A DNA stretch of 64,000 nucleotides from Streptosporangium nondiastaticum. GTDB taxonomy: Bacteria > Actinomycetota > Actinomycetes > Streptomycetales > Streptomycetaceae. The position numbers and the translations under genes were made by a program. This document shows positions 8,558-15,959 of this stretch, one piece after another. Below the pieces are notes generated by a model, which was not told the origin of the DNA, searched no databases, and saw only the letters and a program-made list of their open reading frames with translations. Where the stretch lies: contig NZ_PXWG01000003.1 in NCBI RefSeq assembly GCF_003011965.1, forward strand, positions 124,001 through 188,000, written 5' to 3'. Numbering within the stretch: the stretch's first letter is position 1; every line of letters starts with the position of its first letter.

Positions 8558-10470
8558 TCCTGCTCCTCCCCCGCCCCGGCGGACCGCCGGAACCGTCCGA
8601 TTCCGCTGATGCGCGGGGCGATCCACACCCCGCGCTCGCCCAGGCCCGCGTTGACCCCGGCGGCGGTACTGCCCGCGACCGACTCCAGGCAGTCGATCCG
8701 CAAGCCGGAGATCTCTCCGGGCCATTGGACCTCCCAGGTCGTACCGACCTTCAGGAGGGCGTACAAGTCGCTCCTGAAACCCTCGGAGGCGTCGCCGATC
8801 TCCCTCCCCTCGTGCAGCACCGCGTATCGAGGGCTCTGTTCGGGACCCATGGGGAGGGTGTCGCGCAGCCGGAACGTCACCGTGTCCCCCGGCCGCACCC
8901 GCTCCAGCAGGTACGACTGAACACCGGATGCGTCGTCGAGGGCGCCGGCCGGTTCCTGGTTGCAGACGTCGCCCGCTCGCACCTCGACGCCGTCGCGCCG
9001 CCACTTGTGGCGAGGGTTCGGGACTCCCCGGTACCAGCGCCCGGTCGGCTTGTGCTTGAGAACGGTCACCGTGTCCGGCGCGGCGACGCGATACAGATCC
9101 TCCCGGGCCCTGGTCATCGCCACGTAGAGGGCACGCGCCTCGGCGGGCACGTCGAGTTCGTCGTCACGACGACGCAGCTCGGTCACGGTGGGCGGGGTGA
9201 GCAGCACCACCCGATCGAACTCCAGGCCCTTGGAGCGGTGCACCGTGGACACGATGAGCGGGGCCGGTTCCGGGTCGGCCAGCTCGTCCGGGAAGCGGCG
9301 CTCCGCCACCAGTCCGCGCAGCCGCGCGACATCGAGCGTGCCCCGACCGGTGCCGCGCGCCGCCGCCCGCAGGGCTCGCCACACCCGGTCCGGGTCGATG
9401 CCGTCGGAGATCGGCATCCCCCCGAGGAGTTCGCGCAGCCGCTGTTCGGTGAGCACGGCGGCTTCGGTGCGACGCAGCAGCTCGGCGACCCAGGACGGCA
9501 CGGGCCGGTCCTGGAGCGAGCGTCGCAGGGCGTGCGGTACGCCCTGGGTGTGCAGCAGCTCCGAAACCAGCAGGGCTTGCCGGTTGTCGCGGGCCAGGAT
9601 CGCGCAGGTGCCGGGGAAGGACCGCAGCGAGTCCAGGGTGAACGGGTCGGTGAGCGAACCCATGTCGGGCTGGTCGAGCAGCAGCTCGCGAAGCTCCCCG
9701 TGGAGCCGTTCGGCCGCCGCGTCCGCTCCCTCAGGGGCGCTGCCGATGCCCTGTACGGCCTGTCCAAGAGGGAGCGCGGCGCGCGCCTCGGGGGTGCGGG
9801 CACGGAAGTTCCGCGTCAGCCGCAACTCCACCAGGTCGTCGGAGTAGGAGGCGCGCACCCAGCGGAGGAAGAGGTCCGTCCGGTCGGCGTACTCCTCCGG
9901 GTCCTTGATCTGGAAGTCGTAGATCGCCTGGGCGGAGTCGCCGACCAGGGTGAACCCGCAGGAGTCCTGCAGTTGGTCGAGCAGCGACTCCACCATCTCC
10001 CGGCGCACGCCCACCAGGTCCTGCACCTCGTCGACGATCACGTGCGCCGGCGGCCCGGCCTCCAAGGACTCCAGCGCGCCCTTCTCGATCGCTTCGGTGG
10101 CTGCCCGGATGCGCTCGTCGAAGGTGAGCGCGGACCACTCGCCGTCCGGGTGTACCTGCACCAGCACGGAGTGCGCCCAGGAGTCGAAGGTCTGCACGCG
10201 CACCCGCCGGGCGTGCTCGCCGTGCCGGGCGATGCGGTCCCGCAGCTCGCGCACAGCGGCGCGGGAGAAGCTGAGGACCAGCAGCTCGGAGGCTTCCAAG
10301 GCTTCGTCGGGGTCGACGTGTCCCACGAGCGCGTCCATGCGACGCACCAACGTGTGGGTCTTGCCCGCGCCCGCCCCGGCGGTGACCAACAGGCGAGTGT
10401 CCCAGGGCTGGTCCACGACGGCCTGCTGCTCCGCTGTGAGGACGCGGTCGTCCGCGGAGGAGAAGGTCAC
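8554..10470 (-). CDS. UvrD/Rep-like SF1 helicase with extra C-terminal domain
   Basis: A 638-residue SF1A helicase: Walker A TAGAGAGKTHTL (residues about 28-40), HVIVDEVQDLVG near 145, GDSAQAIYDFQ near 178, LTRNFRA, VSTVHRSKGLEFDRVVLL near 410 and YVAMTRAREDLYRVA near 450. After motif VI about 170 residues remain, rich in beta-like sequence (RPGDTVTFRLRDTLPMG, TTWEVQWPGEISGLRIDCL) and not recognised. No PD-(D/E)XK nuclease motif is visible. GTG 10470 is chosen because it gives a GTGA overlap with the upstream stop, matching the rest of the operon; GTG 10482 is an alternative. It lies between the GHKL-helicase and drmA, so it probably works in the same complex or pathway. Confidence 0.85.
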   Translation of the reverse strand: MTFSSADDRVLTAEQQAVVDQPWDTRLLVTAGAGAGKTHTLVRRMDALVGHVDPDEALEASELLVLSFSRAAVRELRDRIARHGEHARRVRVQTFDSWAHSVLVQVHPDGEWSALTFDERIRAATEAIEKGALESLEAGPPAHVIVDEVQDLVGVRREMVESLLDQLQDSCGFTLVGDSAQAIYDFQIKDPEEYADRTDLFLRWVRASYSDDLVELRLTRNFRARTPEARAALPLGQAVQGIGSAPEGADAAAERLHGELRELLLDQPDMGSLTDPFTLDSLRSFPGTCAILARDNRQALLVSELLHTQGVPHALRRSLQDRPVPSWVAELLRRTEAAVLTEQRLRELLGGMPISDGIDPDRVWRALRAAARGTGRGTLDVARLRGLVAERRFPDELADPEPAPLIVSTVHRSKGLEFDRVVLLTPPTVTELRRRDDELDVPAEARALYVAMTRAREDLYRVAAPDTVTVLKHKPTGRWYRGVPNPRHKWRRDGVEVRAGDVCNQEPAGALDDASGVQSYLLERVRPGDTVTFRLRDTLPMGPEQSPRYAVLHEGREIGDASEGFRSDLYALLKVGTTWEVQWPGEISGLRIDCLESVAGSTAAGVNAGLGERGVWIAPRISGIGRFRRSAGAGEEQE

Positions 10471-13400
10471 TTCTTGCTCCACAGGTGCTCGAACTTGGTG
10501 AAGGCCAGGGCGGTGTCGAAGTTCCGGATGGTGTCGCGGACGTTGAGGATCAGGCAGGTCTCCTTGCCGCCGTTGCGGGGACCGCGCAGACCGCGTCCGA
10601 TCATCTGCTGGTACACGTTCGGGCTGTAGACGGGCCGGGCGACGACGACCGCGCGGGTCGCGGGGGCGTCGAAGCCTTGGGTGAGGACGCCGTAGTTGGT
10701 GAGCACCCGCACCTTGCCGTCACGAAAATCGTCGACACGGGCACGCCGGTCGCTGTCGGACGTGGTGGAGTCCACCGAGGAGGCGGAGATCCCGTGGTCC
10801 TTCAGCCGGGCCGCCAGGTACTTGGCGTGCTCCACCGAGGTGGCGAACACCAGCACCGGCCAGTCCTCGGGCATCGCCGCGATCTCCGAGACGATGCGAC
10901 GACTGCGGTCATGATCGTCGGCCAGACGCTGCTCGGCAGCTTTGGACAGCAGGCTGAACTGCGTGGCGCTCTCCCGCTCCTCGCGGGACAGCTCGATGGT
11001 GCCGCCGGTCAGCTCCCGGTGCCGGACCTGCGCCAGGACCCCGAGCTCCTGGAGGTACCCGTAGGCGTCGTCGGACGGGAAGACGCCCTCGTCCAGCCGG
11101 CGCGCGCCGAAACGGCTGACCAGGCGGCGGGTCTCTTCCTCATTGTGGCCGCGGAACGGAGTGGCGGTGAGGCCCAGCAGGTGCCGGTCGGTCCGGTGCT
11201 GGGTGAGGCCGAGGAGCCCCAGGAGCTCGGTGTAGAGACGGCTGGTGGCCACGTGTGCCTCATCCACCACGACCAACGCCGCGCCCCGCAGCCATTCGTA
11301 CCTCTCCGTGTCCAGGCACTTCTTGAGCTTGGCGTCGGTGGCCACGACGAGCTGCGGCCCGTCGAGGACGGGGGCCGCCTCGTTCGAGCTCCACAGCCGG
11401 TTGATCGTCAGGCGAACCTGTGCACCGGCCTTTTCCCACACGAACCTCCAACTCTGGACGGCCTGTTCACACAGCTCCTCGGTCTGGGCGATCCACAGGA
11501 TCGGGCCCTTGAGGTCACCGGCCTGCTTCACCCACCGGATGACGGCTTCGGCTGTGACGCGCGTCTTGCCGGCGCCGGTGGGCAGCGACAGCATGGCGCG
11601 CTGCGGAGTCAGTCGGTCCAACATCTCGAAGATGTTCAGGGCGAGTCGTTCCTGGTAGTCGTGCAGGCGTGGAAAGTCACGGGGGCCGTCCACCGTCAGG
11701 CTCTGTTCGAGACTCGGGGCTCGGTAGCCTGCGAAGGGAGCGGGTAGACCGAGATCCGCGACGAAGGAGACCGCCGCCGAGCCACCGGTGTAGGACGGTG
11801 GAGCGCTCGGAAAACGCTCCTGGATGTCGCGGGCATGGGTCTTGAGAACGGTGTCGCCGTGCGCGTTGAACGCCATCTGCGCGACCCGACGCCCGGTGGG
11901 CTCCTGCCCGCCCAGCTCCTGGCGCTCGGTCTCCATCAGTCCGGCGGGCAACCGGCCGCGCAGGGCCTCCGCGCCGATCAGCAGCTCCAGTTTGGCCGTC
12001 ACGTCCTCGGCCTCGCGGATCGCCTTCAGCGCGGACCGCACCTTCTCGTCCTGCTCCTGGCGGGTCTGGGCGTCCAACACCGCGCGGCACCCGGCCTCGC
12101 CCATGCGCAGGCCCAGCTCGCGGTCCACGGCCCGGAGCGTCCCGAGCCGGTCCGCCGAGTCCAGGACCTTGATCACATTGCCCTGGCGGGCGCTCTCCAG
12201 GGACTTCGCCCGCGCGCCGTGCGGGGTACGGACGACCTCTTCCAGCGTGGAGCAGCGCAGCAAGGAGTACGTGTTGACGGAGGAACCCATCTTCTGACGC
12301 AGCGTCGGGAACTCCTCGGACAGCGGGACCGCCTCCACGTTCGACTCGTGCCGGGTCTCGCGGCTGACGACATCGTCGTGGCGCAGCATGCCCCATTGCT
12401 CGACCATGAGATCGGCGGACTCCCGGTCCGGCATCAGCAGCGCCGGCACCCGCTCGGCCCGCAGCGAACGGTACTCCTCCGGGTTCGCGGCGACCGCGAT
12501 CTCGCCGTCCTCCCGGGTGTCCCAGGCGTCGCCGATCCGACAGCGGGTCAGGGAGTCCTCGGGAAAGTCGATCTCCAATCGGGTCAGCAGGGCGTAGGTG
12601 GAGCCGACGAAGACGTCGTCCTCGCTGCCCTGGAGCTTCTTCAGCAGTTGCTCCCACTGTTCGGGGCGGACGTTCTCCACGCTGCCCGCGAGCCTCAGCT
12701 TGCGGGCCTTCTCCACGCCGACCTCCTCAGCCACCGGGAGAACGTCACGGTAGGCCGCGAGCTGCGGCCCCACGGCCTCCTTGAGCGTCTTGACGCCCTG
12801 AGAAGTCTCGACCCGGCCGTGCCGGGAGAGCATCCAGCGGATCGGGGACGGCACCGCTCGGCGGGTGGAGACCTGCGCCCCGATCTGGAGCGTCCAGTTC
12901 TCGATCAGCCCTTCCTCGGGGAGCACCCGCAGGAACGCGGCGCGAGCTTCTTCGGAGAGCCGGGGAAGGAGGTGCAGGGGCCCGCCGACGGCCGCCCCCT
13001 CGACCCTGGTACGGGCCAAGGTCGGTCGGCTCGCCCGGTCGTCGAGCGTGCTGCAGTACAGCGCGAGCATGGCCTCGCGGTACTCCTCGAACCAAGGCTC
13101 GCCCTCCGGCCGGCGACCGGCGGTCGGACGGTCCCGCAGGCCCAGTTCGCGGAAGAAGCCCGCGTCGTCCGAGTGGAACCGCATGTCCACCGCGACCCCG
13201 GCATCCCTCTGCGCAGTGACGACGGCACCGGGCAGCATGCAGTCCCGCAGGGCTCGGAACTGCTCGTCCGCCGTACGCACCATGAGCGTGTCCATCGGCG
13301 CGGCCACACGCTTGATCACCTCATGTCCCACCACGGAAGCGCCCGCCTGGTGGAACAGCTCCCAGAACCGGGTCCACTCGCGCGGGCCGTAGGAATCGAG

Positions 13401-15227
13401 GCCCTCGTCGAGCACGCTCACGAAGCGCCCACGGACGTCGGCCTCCCGAATACCGAGCGCTGTCAGGGCAGAGGACAGCGACGGGTTGTCGGACAGGGCC
13501 CGGTCCACGTAGACCAACGACTCCCGCAGGCCGTCCTCGTCGGTGCGTCGGAAGACCTTGCCCGGTACCGGGGCGACCATGCCGTGCTCCTCGGTGAGCA
13601 CGATCCTGGCCTTGCGAGCCTCGCCGGCGCAGCCGGCACCCGACTCGATCATGTCGGCGACGATCCGGATCGCGGTCTCCGAAGCCTCCGCCGTGCCGTC
13701 GGAGACCAGCGCCTCCAGCCATTCGCGGACATCCGCCCGCTGCTGCTTGGTCCGTTCCAGAATGTGACCGACCTTGCCGGCGCGCAGGGCCGTGGCCTCC
13801 ACCGACGGGTGCAGCCACTCCTTGGGGCGGCCGGGGTAGGCGTGCCAAGCGCGCAGCCATCGGTGGGTCGCGGCCAAGTCCTTCGACAGGTCCGGGTGGA
13901 TGCGCAACTCGCGAGGGTTCCGCAACACGCCGTCCTGGTCGGGCAGCGACGGCCGCAGGGCCGCCGTGTCCCAGATCTGCTCCAGCAAATACCGGTCGGC
14001 CCAGCTGATGGCCTCCCGGGAACGGCCGGGCAGGAGCGGGAGGTACGCGGCGGGGTCCTCCGCGGGTGCCAGTTCGGGCAGGGAGTCCACCACCAGACGG
14101 GCCGCGACCCGGATCATCTCCACATTGAAGGGTGAGGCGTCCAGCAGGTTCTGCCTGTCCTCGTTGGTCTTCCAGGCGCCGTTGAGAATCCCGGTGAGCG
14201 ACATCTCGTACTTGCTGGGGAAGTACGCCCAGAACTGTCCGCGACGACGCTGACCCGCAGGGGTGAGCAAGCCGTTCTCGTCGTGCTTGTAGGCGGGAAC
14301 GGCCCAGGCGAGGTCGATGGTCAGGCGGTCGTGCAGCTCTCCCGCATCGCGACGCGCCGCCTCGGTGGGCTCATGGGTGTGGGTGAAGACCTGCCATCGG
14401 GAGTCGGTCGGAACCTTGCCGGTGCGCTCTTCGTGGATCGTGCACAAGGTGCCGACCCGCTCGGCGCGGAGTGTCCGACGCGCGATCGGGCGGGGTCGAC
14501 GGTCCTCCAGGACCACCTGGCCCACGTGCGGGGAGAACAGATGGAAGCCGGACGGGAACTCGTCGCGGGTCTCGTGGCCGGCCGCACCCTGGTGGCCGTG
14601 CATGTCCTTGCCCAGCCGGTCGGCCGCACCGGGCAGCAGCGGCAGGCGGACCACCGTGGTGGCCCACTCCGCCAGCTCGTCCAGCACCTGGTCCCGAAGA
14701 CGCTCGGCCGTCATGTCCAGCTCGCGGGCCATGCGCAGCACAGGGGCCTCGAAGTCGTCTCCCAACTGCTCGCGTACGCCGTCCACACTGCGGATCCGTT
14801 CGTACGACCAAGCCCGGTCGAAGCCGAAGCTGCCGGTGCTGCTGAAGAATTCGGGGGTGTCGGTCACCACCAGGACCGACTTGACGCCCACGCCGAACCG
14901 GCCGATCTGCCCGCCCCGCTTGCGGGACATGCTCATGCGCAGGATGGTCTCCGCGCCCTCGGGGGTCACCGGATTCCCCTGGTTGGCGCAGTACAAGTGA
15001 GTGTCGGTGAGCACCACGTGAATCCGCCCGTCGGGCTCGTCGCGGATCTCGTCGGCGGCGTTCTGGACCAGCTCGAAGAGCTGACGATCGCCGTAGCCGC
15101 CCTGGGTGATGCGGCGCTCGCCGTTGGCGTGCTCCGGGATCAGGCCCGGGTCGACACGGTAGGTCTCCAGGACGCGAAGGGATTGCTCGACGACGGTGCG
15201 GATCACAGGGGACTGAGGGCGGGTCAC
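10467..15227 (-). CDS. Large GHKL (sacsin-like) ATPase fused to DEAH-type SF2 helicase
   Basis: A 1586-residue fusion. Residues about 30-130 form a GHKL/HATPase module with N-box FELVQNAADEI and G-box GQIGRFGVGVKSVL, as in sacsin-type and Hsp90-like ATPases. A roughly 1000-residue middle region is not recognised. The C-terminus is an SF2 helicase: SLPTGAGKTRVTAEA near 1215, VVVDEAHVATS near 1320, GLTATPFRG near 1352, TQGFDAPATRAVV and QQMIGRGLRGP near 1545. GTG 15227 is chosen because conserved-looking sequence begins there; a TTG at 15290 is possible. It heads the helicase arm after a small upstream gene, and its stop overlaps the UvrD-like start. The pairing of two ATPase engines suggests a sensor/translocase, but the function is inferred. 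Confidence 0.85.
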   Translation of the reverse strand: MTRPQSPVIRTVVEQSLRVLETYRVDPGLIPEHANGERRITQGGYGDRQLFELVQNAADEIRDEPDGRIHVVLTDTHLYCANQGNPVTPEGAETILRMSMSRKRGGQIGRFGVGVKSVLVVTDTPEFFSSTGSFGFDRAWSYERIRSVDGVREQLGDDFEAPVLRMARELDMTAERLRDQVLDELAEWATTVVRLPLLPGAADRLGKDMHGHQGAAGHETRDEFPSGFHLFSPHVGQVVLEDRRPRPIARRTLRAERVGTLCTIHEERTGKVPTDSRWQVFTHTHEPTEAARRDAGELHDRLTIDLAWAVPAYKHDENGLLTPAGQRRRGQFWAYFPSKYEMSLTGILNGAWKTNEDRQNLLDASPFNVEMIRVAARLVVDSLPELAPAEDPAAYLPLLPGRSREAISWADRYLLEQIWDTAALRPSLPDQDGVLRNPRELRIHPDLSKDLAATHRWLRAWHAYPGRPKEWLHPSVEATALRAGKVGHILERTKQQRADVREWLEALVSDGTAEASETAIRIVADMIESGAGCAGEARKARIVLTEEHGMVAPVPGKVFRRTDEDGLRESLVYVDRALSDNPSLSSALTALGIREADVRGRFVSVLDEGLDSYGPREWTRFWELFHQAGASVVGHEVIKRVAAPMDTLMVRTADEQFRALRDCMLPGAVVTAQRDAGVAVDMRFHSDDAGFFRELGLRDRPTAGRRPEGEPWFEEYREAMLALYCSTLDDRASRPTLARTRVEGAAVGGPLHLLPRLSEEARAAFLRVLPEEGLIENWTLQIGAQVSTRRAVPSPIRWMLSRHGRVETSQGVKTLKEAVGPQLAAYRDVLPVAEEVGVEKARKLRLAGSVENVRPEQWEQLLKKLQGSEDDVFVGSTYALLTRLEIDFPEDSLTRCRIGDAWDTREDGEIAVAANPEEYRSLRAERVPALLMPDRESADLMVEQWGMLRHDDVVSRETRHESNVEAVPLSEEFPTLRQKMGSSVNTYSLLRCSTLEEVVRTPHGARAKSLESARQGNVIKVLDSADRLGTLRAVDRELGLRMGEAGCRAVLDAQTRQEQDEKVRSALKAIREAEDVTAKLELLIGAEALRGRLPAGLMETERQELGGQEPTGRRVAQMAFNAHGDTVLKTHARDIQERFPSAPPSYTGGSAAVSFVADLGLPAPFAGYRAPSLEQSLTVDGPRDFPRLHDYQERLALNIFEMLDRLTPQRAMLSLPTGAGKTRVTAEAVIRWVKQAGDLKGPILWIAQTEELCEQAVQSWRFVWEKAGAQVRLTINRLWSSNEAAPVLDGPQLVVATDAKLKKCLDTERYEWLRGAALVVVDEAHVATSRLYTELLGLLGLTQHRTDRHLLGLTATPFRGHNEEETRRLVSRFGARRLDEGVFPSDDAYGYLQELGVLAQVRHRELTGGTIELSREERESATQFSLLSKAAEQRLADDHDRSRRIVSEIAAMPEDWPVLVFATSVEHAKYLAARLKDHGISASSVDSTTSDSDRRARVDDFRDGKVRVLTNYGVLTQGFDAPATRAVVVARPVYSPNVYQQMIGRGLRGPRNGGKETCLILNVRDTIRNFDTALAFTKFEHLWSKK

Positions 15228-15283
15228 TAATGGTTCCAGTTCAGGACGAAGAGACGGGTCGGACGAAGAAGCGGCAGCCGATG

Positions 15284-15293
15284 CTGTCAACAG
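15284..15293. promoter_or_regulatory. CTGTCAACAG motif near 5' end of the helicase arm (candidate operator)
   Basis: A full copy of the motif (CTGT-CA-ACAG, ends inverted) lies 57 bases upstream of the GHKL-helicase start and overlaps the stop codon of the small upstream gene. Degenerate copies lie before the divergent HTH-GHKL gene. Binding by the HTH domain of that gene is inferred. Confidence 0.4.
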
Positions 15294-15427
15294 GGGACCT
15301 GCATGCCATGGTCGATACCGCCCATGAGGCGGAGGTAGACCTCCAGCGTCCGAGGGTCGTCGGCAAGCCGGTCGTACAGCGCTACGACGGTACGCATGCG
15401 GTCGAGCGGGGACTTCTTCGATGACAC
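15287..15427 (-). CDS. Small hypothetical protein at the head of the helicase arm
   Basis: A 46-residue reading frame (VSSKKSPLDRMRTVVALYDR...) ends 60 bases before the GHKL-helicase start on the same strand. Its codons have about 83% G/C at the third position, as in genuine genes here. The bias falls to about 57% upstream of 15427, so GTG 15427 is preferred over GTG 15508 (73 residues). The sequence looks like one amphipathic helical unit (DRMRTVVALYDRLADDPRTL), possibly a small regulator or subunit. No family is recognised. It could be a chance reading frame; expression data would settle it. Confidence 0.5.
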   Translation of the reverse strand: MSSKKSPLDRMRTVVALYDRLADDPRTLEVYLRLMGGIDHGMQVPC

Positions 15428-15959
15428 CGAGGTACCTGCGCTTTCGCTTTCGTGGAGATGTTCACGAGGGAATGGTGCGAGGTGGTGCGGGGAGGAAACC
15501 GGGCCCACAGGATTAGCGGAAGGGTTCCGGTGCGCGGGCGAAGAAGGGGCTTCCTCCGATGTGCGAGGCGGTGCGTGCAGATCTTCCGGGCGGCACGGGC
15601 GTATCCGCCCCCTGCCTTCCGACTCGTCGCGGATACCCGAGGCAGGGAAGAAGGCACAACTGTGGCCCAGAAAAGCGCAGTTACCCGAGCAATGCCCGGG
15701 GCTGCCGTGATCAACTCAAGCACGATGCCTCATCGGCACGCAAGGGTTCTCGGATCACCCGCAGAACCAACACGCGGGAACTTTCGGATGATTCAGGAAC
15801 AAATAGGGGCGGACCTTCAAGTTCCACTTTCAGGGCACCCAACGAACCGCTCAAGGCGGACACCCCCCTGTCAAAGGACTGTTGACATGCAACCGCGAGC
15901 GTCAACAGCGGTGGGGTACCGTGGCTCTCACCAGTGGTCCGAGTGGAAGTAGGTGGGAC
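15428..15959. other. Divergent control region of the defence-like island
   Basis: About 530 bp separate the small minus-strand gene from the HTH-GHKL gene. Codon bias is weak in all frames and base composition is slightly less GC-rich, so it is probably noncoding. It holds the clustered CTGTCAACAG-like motifs at 15868-15908 and must contain promoters for both arms. No tRNA, CRISPR-type repeat or insertion sequence was seen. A 113-residue minus-strand frame (15382-15723) has no bias and is judged spurious. Confidence 0.6.
15868..15908. promoter_or_regulatory. Three phased CTGTCAACAG-like sites upstream of the HTH-GHKL gene
   Basis: Three degenerate copies lie at 15868-15877 (CTGTCAAAGG), 15879-15888 (CTGTTGACAT) and 15899-15908 (GCGTCAACAG). 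Spacings are 11 and 20 bases, close to one and two helical turns. Within this block, CTGTTGAC (15879-15886) and GTCAACAG (15901-15908) are a perfect 8-bp inverted repeat, and TGTCAA/TTGACA (15869-15887) is a second one. The position, 12-52 bases before the possible start codons, is typical of an autoregulatory operator for an XRE-type protein. Binding itself is inferred. Confidence 0.55.

Noticed and set aside
5294-9004. N-terminal extension of DrmA to 9004
   Set aside because: It runs inside the UvrD-like gene; ATG 8557 with ATGA overlap is far better.
15382-15723. 113-residue minus-strand frame in the island control region
   Set aside because: No codon bias, basic low-complexity sequence, overlaps a better small gene.
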